Below, piece by piece: positions 34,869-43,326 of a DNA stretch of 64,000 nt (positions are counted from its first letter, which is position 1; every line of letters begins with the position of its first letter). The DNA lies in NCBI GenBank assembly GCA_013823985.1, contig PNNB01000056.1, positions 186,001 through 250,000 of the forward strand, read 5' to 3'. The translations under genes and the position numbers were made by a program. The notes under the pieces were generated by a model. It was not told the origin of the DNA and did not search any database. It saw nothing but the letters and a program-made list of their open reading frames with translations. The DNA comes from Sphingopyxis sp. Its GTDB lineage: Bacteria > Pseudomonadota > Alphaproteobacteria > Sphingomonadales > Sphingomonadaceae.

Positions 34869-36290
34869 ATGGTAACGCAATATAAGAATCTTATTGGCGG
34901 CGAATTGGTCGATAACGGCAAATGGATCGATGTCGTAAATCCGGCGAACGAGCAGGTGATCGGACAAGTTCCGGATTGCGGTCAGGCCGAACTGGACAAA
35001 GCCGTTGCCGCGGCGCGCGCCGCTTTCCCGAAATGGAAGAAGACAAGCATCGAAGAACGCCGCGCATGCTTTGCCAAGATGGCCGATGCCATCAAGGCGA
35101 ACAGCGATGAACTGATGCGTTTGCTTACGAGCGAACAAGGCAAGCCCCACATGCAGGCAGGCAGCGAAATCGCTGGTTGCGTGGGCATGACGCGGGCATT
35201 GCCTACGCTGAATCTGGAAGAAAAGATCAGCGAAGACAGCGACAAGCGGCTCAGCCGCACCCGCCGGGTTCCTGTCGGCGTTGTCGGCGGTATCGTGCCA
35301 TGGAATTTTCCGGTCTTGATGGCGGTCCAGAAAATTGTCCCGGCCCTTCTGTCCGGCTGCACTATGGTGCTCAAGCCTTCACCTTTCACGCCCTTGGCGA
35401 CCTTGCGGATGGCTGAGTTGATAGCAGGTGTTTTTCCTGCAGGTGTCCTCAATATCATTACCGGCGGTGATGCACTCGGACCATTGCTGACGTCACATCC
35501 TGACATCGATAAGATCACCTTCACAGGTTCAACCGCAACCGGTAAGCGCGTGATGGAGTCGGCGTCGAAGGACCTCAAGCGCATCACGCTTGAGCTTGGC
35601 GGAAATGATGCCGCGATCGTGTTGCCGGATGCAGATGTCGCGAAAGTGGCCGAAAAACTGTTTTGGGCAAGCTTCTATAATGCAGGTCAGGTTTGCATTG
35701 CTGCCAAGCGTATCTACATCCACGAAGATATTTATGACGAGCTCTCTGCGGCAATCGCAGCATATGCTGGTGCCGTTAAGGTGGGCGATGGTGCGGAACA
35801 AGGTACAGCCGTTGGTCCGATCCAGAACAAACAGCAGTATAATCGTGTTCTGGAACTTATCGCCGATGCCAAGGACAAGGGCTATAAATTCCTTGTTGGC
35901 GGTGACCATGATCCTTCGATTCCCGGCTATTTCGTGCCCGTAACCGTGCTCGACAATCCGCCAGAAGATGCGCGTATCGTGGCGGAAGAGCAATTCGGCC
36001 CTGTTATGCCGCTGATGAAATTCTCGACCGTCGATGAGGTCATCAGCCGCGCCAACGCCTCGGACTATGGGCTGGCCGGTTCAATTTGGACGAGCAATCC
36101 CGAAGCTGCTGTCGAAGTTGCAGAGCAGCTCGAAACGGGCACGGTCTGGATCAACGAGTCGATGCATCTCGCCCCGAATGCTCCCTTTGCCGGACATAAG
36201 CAGTCAGGATTTGGAGCCGAATTGGGTGAAGAAGGCTTGCTGGAATTCACCTATCCGCAGGTTATCACAATCGCGCGCGAAGCTGCCTAA
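34869..36290 (+). CDS. NAD(P)-dependent aldehyde dehydrogenase
   Basis: A 473-residue aldehyde dehydrogenase. The catalytic cysteine is in FYNAGQVCIAAKRIYIH, the general-base glutamate in LELGGNDAAIV, and the cofactor loop is FTGSTATGKRVMESA. It would oxidise an aldehyde, probably formed after P450 hydroxylation and alcohol oxidation, to the acid that the neighbouring ligase activates. It closes the first operon of the catabolic island. AGAGGA precedes the ATG by a suitable distance. Confidence 0.94.
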   Translation: MVTQYKNLIGGELVDNGKWIDVVNPANEQVIGQVPDCGQAELDKAVAAARAAFPKWKKTSIEERRACFAKMADAIKANSDELMRLLTSEQGKPHMQAGSEIAGCVGMTRALPTLNLEEKISEDSDKRLSRTRRVPVGVVGGIVPWNFPVLMAVQKIVPALLSGCTMVLKPSPFTPLATLRMAELIAGVFPAGVLNIITGGDALGPLLTSHPDIDKITFTGSTATGKRVMESASKDLKRITLELGGNDAAIVLPDADVAKVAEKLFWASFYNAGQVCIAAKRIYIHEDIYDELSAAIAAYAGAVKVGDGAEQGTAVGPIQNKQQYNRVLELIADAKDKGYKFLVGGDHDPSIPGYFVPVTVLDNPPEDARIVAEEQFGPVMPLMKFSTVDEVISRANASDYGLAGSIWTSNPEAAVEVAEQLETGTVWINESMHLAPNAPFAGHKQSGFGAELGEEGLLEFTYPQVITIAREAA

Positions 36291-36345
36291 TTCTCTCCTC
36301 ACATGTGAAGAGGATACGAAGCGTTATCAGCCATCTGATTACGCG

Positions 36346-36397
36346 AAGTTGGTGAGGGGTTCCGCTATGCCGATAGCGACAACCCCTTAACCAGCTT
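36346..36397. repeat. Long imperfect inverted repeat (hairpin 1)
   Basis: Arm AAGTTGGTGAGGGGTTCCGC (continuing to ...TAT, 36346-36368) pairs imperfectly with 36373-36397, whose complement reads AAGCTGGTTAAGGGGTTGTC then GCTAT. The stem is about 22 bp with two small bulges. It may terminate or stabilise the upstream operon mRNA, or be a dispersed intergenic repeat. Confidence 0.55.
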
Positions 36398-36425
36398 AGA
36401 TAAGCAAATAAGTTTGCCAATCTGC

Positions 36426-36457
36426 GCAACCCTCTCCCCATGGGAGAGGGAAGTTGC
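36426..36457. repeat. Perfect 9-bp-stem inverted repeat with outer arms (hairpin 2)
   Basis: CCCTCTCCC-CAT-GGGAGAGGG (36430-36450) with outer arms GCAAC and GTTGC. The CCCTCTCCC/GGGAGAGGG type is a widespread intergenic repeat motif in proteobacterial genomes. There is no U-run directly after it. Confidence 0.6.
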
Positions 36458-36459
36458 CC

Positions 36460-36487
36460 TTGACTCTCAGTTTACAAAGTTTAATCG
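36460..36487 (+). promoter_or_regulatory. Putative sigma-70-type promoter of the thiolase operon
   Basis: TTGACT (36460-36465), 16 bases, then TAATCG (36482-36487). The weak -10 lies inside operator 2, so a bound repressor would block RNA polymerase. Confidence 0.35.
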
Positions 36488-36497
36488 TCTGATTAAA
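36480..36497 (+). promoter_or_regulatory. 18-bp operator 2 of the catabolic TetR regulon (putative)
   Basis: TTTAATC-GTCT-GATTAAA, a perfect 7-4-7 palindrome, 23 bp before the thiolase start. It differs from operator 1 only in the spacer and one arm base. Confidence 0.65.
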
Positions 36498-36520
36498 TTT
36501 TGACCCATAGGAGAGTGAAG

Positions 36521-37690
36521 ATGGCAGATGCCTATATTGTAGATGCAGTGCGTACCGCTGGTGGACGGCGGGGTGGAAAGCTCGCCGGGGTGCATCCGGT
36601 CGATTTGGGTGCTGCCGTGCTGGATGCCATTGCGGACCGCAATGACTTTGACCCTGCTGCGATTGAAGACGTCATCATGGGTTGCGTGATGCAGGGTGGC
36701 GAACAGGCGGGCGATGTCGGTCGCAATATCGTTCTCGCTTCGAAACTGCCAAACTCCATTCCATCCGTCAGTATTGACCGCCAATGCGGATCCTCGCAGC
36801 AGTCGATGCAATTTGCCGCACAGGGTGTCATGTCGGGAACACAGGATATTGTTCTGGCGGCCGGCATCGAAAGCATGACGCGCGTGCCGATGGGTTCGAC
36901 GTCCATGCTGTTCAAGAAGGAAGGATTGGGCACCTACAAGAGCCCACGGCTCGAAGAAGCCTATCCAGGCATCATGTTCAGCCAGTTTATGGGCGCCGAA
37001 ATGCTCGTCAAAAAGCATGGATTTACACGGGAAGACCTTGACCGTTTTGCGCTCGAATCGCACCAGAAGGCAAAAGCCGCCACCGAATCGGGTGCATTTG
37101 CCAATGAAATCATTGGTGTTGAAGTGGAAACACCCGAGGGTAAGTTCATCCACAGCAGCGACGAAGGCATTCGCTATGACGCGACGATGGAAAGCCTGTC
37201 GGCCGTCAAGCTTTTGCAGGAAGGTGGCTCAATCACTGCTGCGAATGCCAGCCAAATTTGCGACGGAGCCAGCGCTGTGCTGATCGTTTCGGAACGCGCT
37301 TTGAAAGAACATGGACTGACCCCGCGGGCACGGATCGTCAATTTGACGGTTACCGCCGGTGACCCCGTCATCATGCTCGAAGAGCCGCTCTTTGCGACCG
37401 ACCGTGCTTTCCAACGCTCGGGGATGAAGATCGAAGATATTGACCTCTACGAAGTCAATGAAGCCTTCGCGCCGGTTCCTCTTGCTTGGCTTAAGCATGT
37501 CGGAGCTGACCGGTCGAAAATTAACGTTCACGGTGGCGCGATTGCTTTAGGTCATCCCTTGGGCGCCTCGGGTACCAAGTTGATGGCAACGCTGCTCAAT
37601 GCGCTCGAAGCGCGCAAAGGCAAATATGGTTTGCAGACCATGTGCGAAGGCGGTGGCCAAGCCAACGTCACGATCATCGAACGCGTATAA
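36521..37690 (+). CDS. Acetyl-CoA C-acyltransferase (thiolase)
   Basis: A 389-residue thiolase. The nucleophilic cysteine is Cys89 in SIDRQCGSS, the active-site histidine is in GGAIALGHPLGASG, and the second cysteine is in TMCEGGGQAN. It cleaves 3-ketoacyl-CoA to acetyl-CoA (or propionyl-CoA) and a shortened acyl-CoA. The ATG at 36521 follows AGGAGAG. It heads the second operon (thiolase, SDR, ECH, TetR) and is preceded by a perfect palindromic operator that overlaps the promoter. Confidence 0.95.
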   Translation: MADAYIVDAVRTAGGRRGGKLAGVHPVDLGAAVLDAIADRNDFDPAAIEDVIMGCVMQGGEQAGDVGRNIVLASKLPNSIPSVSIDRQCGSSQQSMQFAAQGVMSGTQDIVLAAGIESMTRVPMGSTSMLFKKEGLGTYKSPRLEEAYPGIMFSQFMGAEMLVKKHGFTREDLDRFALESHQKAKAATESGAFANEIIGVEVETPEGKFIHSSDEGIRYDATMESLSAVKLLQEGGSITAANASQICDGASAVLIVSERALKEHGLTPRARIVNLTVTAGDPVIMLEEPLFATDRAFQRSGMKIEDIDLYEVNEAFAPVPLAWLKHVGADRSKINVHGGAIALGHPLGASGTKLMATLLNALEARKGKYGLQTMCEGGGQANVTIIERV

Positions 37691-37737
37691 ATTTGACGTC
37701 TCCCCGACCGGAGCATGTTTTTTAAGAAGGACTTAGA

Positions 37738-38520
37738 ATGAAACTGGATTCCACGATTGCTGCCGTCGTTACCGGCGGGGCTTCCGGCCTTGGCGAAGCC
37801 ACGGCGCGTCAACTTGCCGCCAAGGGCGTGAAGGTCGCCATATTCGATTTGCAGGCTGAAAAAGGTATGGCCGTTGCAGCTGAAATCGGTGGTATTTTCT
37901 GCGAAGTAAATGTCACGAGCGACGAAAGTGTAGATGCAGGCTTTGCCAAGGCGCGCGCCGCCCACGGGCAGGAACGTATCCTTGTGAATTGCGCCGGTAC
38001 CGGAAATGCCATCAAGACCGCGAGCCGGTCGAAGGAAGACGGGTCCATCAAGCATTTCCCGCTCGATGCCTTTGACCGTATTATCCAGATCAACCTCGTC
38101 GGGACGTTCCGCTGCATCGCCAAATCGGCTGCCGGCATGCTGACACTGGACCCCATGGAAGATGGCGAGCGTGGCGCGATGGTGAACACCGCATCTGTTG
38201 CCGCAGAAGATGGCCAGATGGGGCAGGCAGCCTATTCCGCATCCAAGGGTGGTGTTGTGGGAATGACCTTGCCTATTGCGCGCGATCTGATGAGCGAGGG
38301 TATTCGGGTGAACACCATCCTGCCGGGTATCTTTAACACACCGCTGATGAATGGCGCGCCACAACAGGTGAAGGATGCGCTGGCTGCGTCGGTGCCATTC
38401 CCCAAGCGCCTCGGCAATCCCGAAGAATATGCGATGGTTGCCCTGACCATGATCGAATGCGGCTATTTCAACGGTGAAGACGTCCGCATCGACGGTGCCA
38501 TCCGCATGGCGCCGCGTTAA
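37738..38520 (+). CDS. Short-chain dehydrogenase, 3-hydroxyacyl-CoA dehydrogenase type 2-like
   Basis: A 260-residue SDR. The cofactor motif is TGGASGLGEATARQL, with an acidic residue after beta-2 (FDLQ) favouring NAD. The catalytic Tyr-x3-Lys is in AAYSASKGGV, with the preceding Ser in NTASVAAEDG. The overall pattern fits HSD17B10/3-hydroxyacyl-CoA dehydrogenase type 2. In this operon it would supply the third step of beta-oxidation next to the thiolase. AAGGA precedes the ATG. Confidence 0.92.
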   Translation: MKLDSTIAAVVTGGASGLGEATARQLAAKGVKVAIFDLQAEKGMAVAAEIGGIFCEVNVTSDESVDAGFAKARAAHGQERILVNCAGTGNAIKTASRSKEDGSIKHFPLDAFDRIIQINLVGTFRCIAKSAAGMLTLDPMEDGERGAMVNTASVAAEDGQMGQAAYSASKGGVVGMTLPIARDLMSEGIRVNTILPGIFNTPLMNGAPQQVKDALAASVPFPKRLGNPEEYAMVALTMIECGYFNGEDVRIDGAIRMAPR

Positions 38521-38524
38521 GAGA

Positions 38525-39397
38525 ATGACCGACTTCGCCCAGATCCGTTATGACGTTGCCGATGGCATCGCCACTATCACGCTCAATCGCCCGGAGAAAA
38601 TGAACGCCTTCACCAATGTGATGATGCGGGAAATGTGTTCGGCGTTTGATTTGGTGGACGCCGATGATGCCGTTCGTGCGGTGATCGTTACGGGTTCGGG
38701 CGAGCGGGCTTTCTGCGCAGGGGCGGATCTTACACCGGATGGTGGTGGCGATGTCTTTGCCAGCGGGTCGAAGGTTGAGTCGCTGTCGGATGAGCGGGTG
38801 CGTGATTCCGGCGGGCGGCTTACGCTTCGTATCTTTCAATGCAAGAAGCCGGTCATCGGTGCGATCAACGGTGCGGCGGTTGGTATTGGTGCGACGATGC
38901 AACTGCCGATGGATTTCCGGTTGGCAAGCGATACCGCCCGTTTCGGCTTTGTTTTTGCGCGGCGCGGCATTGTTCCGGAGGCGGCGTCCAGTTGGTTCCT
39001 GCCACGTCTTGTGGGCATGCAGCAGGCGTTGGAATGGTGCATGACGGGACGTGTTTTTAACGCGGCTGAAGCTTTGAAGGGGGGATTGGTGCGGTCTGTC
39101 CATGCCCCGGAGGACCTGCTGGCGGAGGCGACGAAGTTGGCGCGGGAGATTGCGGACAATACGGCACCGGTCTCGATCGCGCTGACGAGGGCCATGTTGT
39201 GGCGCTTGCCGTCGGCCGATCATCCGATGGCCGCGCACCAGATCGATAGCCGCGCCATCTACCGCCGCGCCCGGTCAGGTGATGCCGCAGAGGGTATTGC
39301 CAGCTTCCTTGAAAAACGCTCTCCCATATATCCGGATAAAATATCCACAGATTTGCCGGACTTCTTTCCTTGGTGGGATGAACCTGCTTATAAGTGA
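38525..39397 (+). CDS. Enoyl-CoA hydratase/isomerase family protein (second copy)
   Basis: A 290-residue crotonase-fold enzyme, longer than the copy at 31280. The oxyanion-hole parts are GSGERAFCAGADL and NGAAVGIGATMQLPMDFRLAS, and GFVFARRGIVPEAASSWFLP contains the conserved Glu region. The glycine-rich loop after ADL and the C-terminal extension ending DLPDFFPWWDEPAYK are typical of a subgroup seen in lipid-catabolic clusters. It starts four bases after the SDR stop. Confidence 0.92.
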   Translation: MTDFAQIRYDVADGIATITLNRPEKMNAFTNVMMREMCSAFDLVDADDAVRAVIVTGSGERAFCAGADLTPDGGGDVFASGSKVESLSDERVRDSGGRLTLRIFQCKKPVIGAINGAAVGIGATMQLPMDFRLASDTARFGFVFARRGIVPEAASSWFLPRLVGMQQALEWCMTGRVFNAAEALKGGLVRSVHAPEDLLAEATKLAREIADNTAPVSIALTRAMLWRLPSADHPMAAHQIDSRAIYRRARSGDAAEGIASFLEKRSPIYPDKISTDLPDFFPWWDEPAYK

Positions 39398-39426
39398 CGC
39401 TACGTCAGGGAGGCAATGGGGAGCAT

Positions 39427-40065
39427 ATGGCCAGCAGTGGACCAAAGTTGATTAGCGACGCACCGGAAAGCGGAAATGCCCGCGACCAGTTGATAGAGGC
39501 GGCGAGCCAGATCATGCGGGATGGCGACACCATCGATTTGTCGCTGTCCGAACTCTCGATGCGCGCCGGTCTCAACAGCGCGCTCGTCAAATATTATTTC
39601 GGGAACAAGAACGGCTTGATGCTGGCGCTGCTTGACCGGGATATGGGCAATATCGTCCATGGCCTGGGGGCATTGGTGGCCAAAGACATGCCACCGGAAG
39701 AAAAGCTGCGCCTCCATATCGGCGCGGTGATCGACACCTACTATGCGTACCCCTATCTCAACCGCTTGCTGATGCGCATGGTACGCGACAGCGCGCCGAC
39801 CGAGGCCGCCCGGATCGCTGATCTGTATCTCCGCCCGATTTCCAAGGCCTATGACACCCTGATCAGCGAAGGTGTGAAAGCGGGCAAGTTCCGCAATATC
39901 GATCCGCAGTTTTTCTACTTCACCGTCACCGGCGCTGCCGACCGGTTCTATTCATCCCGCCTTGTACTGCGGCACTGCTATAATCAGGATGATTTCAACG
40001 AGAATATGCGCGACCGCTATCGCGAACATACGATCGACCTGATTATGCGGGGCCTATTGGTCTGA
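39427..40065 (+). CDS. TetR-family transcriptional regulator
   Basis: A 212-residue TetR/AcrR repressor. The N-terminal HTH (about residues 17-62) includes LSELSMRAGLNSALVKYYFGNKNGLMLALL. The helical C-terminal part binds a ligand, probably an acyl-CoA or pathway intermediate. It is the last gene of the thiolase operon; since that operon has a palindromic operator over its promoter, autoregulation is likely. The same 18-bp site stands before two other promoters in the island. The ATG at 39427 follows GGGGAG. Confidence 0.9.
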   Translation: MASSGPKLISDAPESGNARDQLIEAASQIMRDGDTIDLSLSELSMRAGLNSALVKYYFGNKNGLMLALLDRDMGNIVHGLGALVAKDMPPEEKLRLHIGAVIDTYYAYPYLNRLLMRMVRDSAPTEAARIADLYLRPISKAYDTLISEGVKAGKFRNIDPQFFYFTVTGAADRFYSSRLVLRHCYNQDDFNENMRDRYREHTIDLIMRGLLV

Positions 40066-40081
40066 CGCCTGCAAGCGCGTC

Positions 40082-41275
40082 CTAAAGTCCGAGCGCGCTC
40101 CTGATTTCGTCCCCGTCGGCGTCCAGCATTGGCGGATGGGCGTAATTGGTGACCGGCGTTCCGGCATAATGCACCGGATGCTTCATGGTCCGGTATTTCC
40201 CGAGGTCAGGGCTTTCCAATTCTTCGAAGAACGCGACATCGGCCAGATGCGGATCGGTCAGCACGTCCGCCATCCGGTTATATTTCATCGCCGGAATGTC
40301 GTTTTCCGCCAACAAGTCCAGCCATTCGCCGGTTGTCCGTTCGGCCGTCACTTCCTCGATCAATGCATAAAGTTCGCCGGTATGCTTGGTCCGTTCCTGA
40401 TAGGTGGCAAAGCGTGGATCATCAAAGACGCCCGGCCGCCCGCCCAGTTCAAAAAACGTGGCCCATTGCCGGTCATTATAGGGAACAATGGCGATGAAGC
40501 TGTCCTTGGTCGGATAGGGTCGCCGCCGTGGATTGACCGACCGGGTATAGCCCATCCGCCCGTTGCCGGGGATGAAGGTTTCACCCCACAGATTTTCGAC
40601 CATATGGAACCAGGTAAAGCATTCGAACATCGGGACCTGCACAAATTGTCCGCCTTGCCCGCCCGCACGGGCCAGCAATGCGGCCATGGTGGCGTTGGCG
40701 GCGAACAGGCCGCTGACCTTGTCGGCGACCAGGGAAGGCGCGTATGTCGGCCGTCCGCCGTCCCGCTGTTCGCTCAAGGCTGCAAAGCCTGACGCGGCCT
40801 GAATGAGGTCGTCATAGGCCTGACGCTCGCCATAGGCTCCGCCCGCGCCAAAGCCTGCGCAATGGACATAAACGATATTCGGATTAATCGCCTTGACCGC
40901 GTCATAGCCGAAACCCAGTCGTTCCATGCCAGCCATCCGGACATTGTGGATGAACACATCCGCCTCTTCGAGCAAAGCTTCGAGAACCGCTTTGTCTTCT
41001 GGCTTTTTGATGTTCAGGTTGATCGCCTTTTTGTTGCGATTCAACGCAGCGAAGATGGGTCCGTGCTGTTTGGTGGGCGAATCACCGGCATGGCGCATCA
41101 GATCGCCCGGGGTGTTGCCTTCGCTATTTTCGATCTTGATGACTTCCGCGCCCAGATCGGCCAACTGCACGGTTGCATAGGGGCCAAGCACGACGGTCGC
41201 CATATCCACGACTTTAATGCCTTTGAGTGGACCTGTGGGCTCTTTGTCCCATTTTAGTTTTGGCCAAGCTGCCAT
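40082..41275 (-). CDS. CaiB/BaiF (class III) CoA-transferase
   Basis: A 397-residue family III CoA-transferase. The beginning GPLKGIKVVDMATVVLGPYATVQLADLGAEVIKIE is diagnostic, with later LNRNKKAINLNIKKPE and the interlocked-dimer C-terminal part. It moves CoA between carboxylic acids, often in catabolism of branched, aromatic or steroid-like acids. The ATG at 41275 follows AGGAGA. It is divergent from the thiolase-like gene, sharing a control region with operator 3. Confidence 0.93.
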   Translation of the reverse strand: MAAWPKLKWDKEPTGPLKGIKVVDMATVVLGPYATVQLADLGAEVIKIENSEGNTPGDLMRHAGDSPTKQHGPIFAALNRNKKAINLNIKKPEDKAVLEALLEEADVFIHNVRMAGMERLGFGYDAVKAINPNIVYVHCAGFGAGGAYGERQAYDDLIQAASGFAALSEQRDGGRPTYAPSLVADKVSGLFAANATMAALLARAGGQGGQFVQVPMFECFTWFHMVENLWGETFIPGNGRMGYTRSVNPRRRPYPTKDSFIAIVPYNDRQWATFFELGGRPGVFDDPRFATYQERTKHTGELYALIEEVTAERTTGEWLDLLAENDIPAMKYNRMADVLTDPHLADVAFFEELESPDLGKYRTMKHPVHYAGTPVTNYAHPPMLDADGDEIRSALGL

Positions 41276-41312
41276 CACGCTCTCCTTTATCCTTGCATCA
41301 CCTGCTAGCATA

Positions 41313-41330
41313 TTTAAGCGTGCAGTTAAG
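41313..41330 (+). promoter_or_regulatory. 18-bp operator 3 of the catabolic TetR regulon (putative)
   Basis: TTTAAGCGTGCAGTTAAG matches the TTTAA[T/G]CG-N4-[A/G]TTAA[A/G] pattern of operators 1 and 2 and lies in the 77-bp gap between the divergent CoA-transferase and thiolase-like genes. Confidence 0.5.
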
Positions 41331-41352
41331 AACTTTGTGAGAGGAATTTCTG

Positions 41353-42843
41353 GTGGGCTTTGACGCATCTGCTCCGGTCATCATTGGTGTTGGTGAAGCC
41401 AGCCGCAAGAAGGTTGCGGGCGAATGGCCCTGTCCAGCCGATCTGGCGGGGCAAGCTATCAAGGTTGCGCTGGCCGACACGGGACAGCCCGATGCGGTCA
41501 CCGCAGCGATTGATACCATTGCGGCGATCCGCACCTTTGAAGATAGCGGCGTATCTCTCGGGACCGGCTCGCCTGAGAATGTTCCGGAAGCCTTCGGCGC
41601 GGCAGGCGGGATTCGCGCGGATCGTTTGATCTACGCAGATGTCGGCGGGCAAAGCCCGCAGGCCATGGTGCATGAACTGGCCGGTGCCATCCGCCGGGGC
41701 GAGACGCAGTTGGCCATATTGGTGGCAGCTGAAGCCACCGGCACGGCAAAGCGGGCGCGTAAAGCCGGGGTCGAACTCAACTGGCGGTTGCCGTCCGACA
41801 CGCCGTTCGACAACCGCCTGTCCTCTTTCCCCATTCTGAGCCGCGCCGAAATTCGTCATGGAATTTTATCCATGCCCTTGGCCTATTCGCTTCTTGAAAA
41901 TGCGCGGCGGCTGGGTCTGGGAATCTCGCGCGAAGATTATCTGGTGCATATGGCCGAACTGGGTTCGGCGATGTCGGCCAAGTCGCTGGCGCGCGAACAT
42001 GCCCAATTTGCGAAGCATTTCACGACGCGCGATCTTCTGGTCGACAATGAAAGCGACTATCCGCTGACCGACATTTACCGCCGCTGGCGGGTGGCGCAGG
42101 ATGCGGTCGATCTGGGCGGTGCGCTGGTCCTGACCAGTGCGGGGAAAGCGCGCGAACTGGGCGTGCCCGATTCAAAGATGATTTGGCTGGCAGGGGCCAG
42201 TGAAACGAAAGAACCGCCTTATTCCGAACGCAAGGACATTTCGCATCCTTTGGCGCTGGATTATGCCCTGCAGGCCGCGCTGGATCAGTCCGGATTTGCC
42301 GCGTCGCAGCTTGGCGTTGTGGATATCTATAGCTGCTTCCCCGTGGCGGTCTTCGCCGCGGTCGACACATTGGGCGATCCGGCGCGATCGCTCGGCGACT
42401 ATACGCTGACCGGCGGACTCAACTTCTTCGGCGGCCCCGGCAACGGCTATGCGATGTATAGCCTTGCCGCGATGGTCGAAAACCTCCGGCGCGATGGAAG
42501 CAAGCCTGCCTTGATCACGGCCAATGGCGGGGTCATGTCCAAACAGGCCGTTGGTGTTTATACTGCCCACCAGCCGGAGCGTCCGTGGACCGGCGAGGTC
42601 CGGTCGGCCTATCAGGCGGAATCGGTAGTTCTCGACGACGCGCCGCAGGGCAAAGGGAAGGTGCTGACATACGCCCGTCCTGTGGCGAAGGGGGTGATGG
42701 GTGCGGCGACCCTTTTGCTGGAAATGGAAAATGGTGCCCGTGCACTCGCCGTGATGGAAGATGCCCCTGTGGCTGATCTGGGGGATATGGTTGTGGCTGT
42801 CACGCCGCAGGAAAAAAGACATAGTGCTACTATATATTGCTAA
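41353..42843 (+). CDS. Thiolase-like protein (SCP2/TLP1 type)
   Basis: A 496-residue member of the thiolase superfamily of the SCP2-thiolase/TLP1 type. The N-terminal domain begins VIIGVGEASRKK. The position of the usual nucleophilic cysteine reads SPQAMVHELAGAI without Cys, so classical thiolase chemistry is doubtful. The second-domain segment GLNFFGGPGNGYAMYSLAAMVENLR is typical. An extra C-terminal OB-like domain covers about the last 80 residues. The GTG start at 41353 has GAGGAA upstream. The last residues (KRHSATIYC) look unlike the family and may reflect a late frameshift. Confidence 0.85.
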   Translation: MGFDASAPVIIGVGEASRKKVAGEWPCPADLAGQAIKVALADTGQPDAVTAAIDTIAAIRTFEDSGVSLGTGSPENVPEAFGAAGGIRADRLIYADVGGQSPQAMVHELAGAIRRGETQLAILVAAEATGTAKRARKAGVELNWRLPSDTPFDNRLSSFPILSRAEIRHGILSMPLAYSLLENARRLGLGISREDYLVHMAELGSAMSAKSLAREHAQFAKHFTTRDLLVDNESDYPLTDIYRRWRVAQDAVDLGGALVLTSAGKARELGVPDSKMIWLAGASETKEPPYSERKDISHPLALDYALQAALDQSGFAASQLGVVDIYSCFPVAVFAAVDTLGDPARSLGDYTLTGGLNFFGGPGNGYAMYSLAAMVENLRRDGSKPALITANGGVMSKQAVGVYTAHQPERPWTGEVRSAYQAESVVLDDAPQGKGKVLTYARPVAKGVMGAATLLLEMENGARALAVMEDAPVADLGDMVVAVTPQEKRHSATIYC

Positions 42844-42891
42844 TGTCCTGTTCAGGTTGCTACAGATAGAGCTCCTCCAAGGAGAAAGATC

Positions 42892-43317
42892 ATGCAAAGC
42901 AAGTTGATTCTCGCGCTCGCCCTGCCTCTTGCGGCGCTAACATCCTGTGGGGATGTGGACAGCACGCCCAAGCCGCTCACGGAAAAACAGTCGGAACTGC
43001 TTACCAAGGAACTGGCGGGCAGGGTTGCCGGTGCGCCGGTCAACTGCATCAGCGATTTCAACAGCACCAATGTCGTGCGGGTCAGCGACGACATTCTGCT
43101 TTACCGTGTGTCCGGCAACCTCGTGTATAAGAACACCTTGCGTAGCAGTTGTCCCGGCCTTGCACGCGACAGCGACATCATGGTCACCGAACAATTTGGC
43201 GGACAGAAATGCCGCGGCGATCTGGTGAAACTGGTCGATCGTACCAGCGGTATTCCCGGCCCTGTGTGCAGCCTTGGTGAATTTGTCCCTTATCGGAAAG
43301 ACAAAAGCGGAAGCTGA
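42892..43317 (+). CDS. Hypothetical lipoprotein
   Basis: A 141-residue predicted lipoprotein. The signal peptide ends in lipobox LTSC (Cys19). The mature part has four more cysteines (near NCISDF, SSCPGL, QKCRGD and PVCSLG), enough for two disulfides in the periplasm. I do not recognise a family beyond similar small sphingomonad proteins. AAGGAGA precedes the ATG by a good distance. It stands alone and converges on the hydrolase gene with 9 bases between the stops. Confidence 0.78.
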   Translation: MQSKLILALALPLAALTSCGDVDSTPKPLTEKQSELLTKELAGRVAGAPVNCISDFNSTNVVRVSDDILLYRVSGNLVYKNTLRSSCPGLARDSDIMVTEQFGGQKCRGDLVKLVDRTSGIPGPVCSLGEFVPYRKDKSGS

Positions 43318-43326
43318 TCCCTTTGT

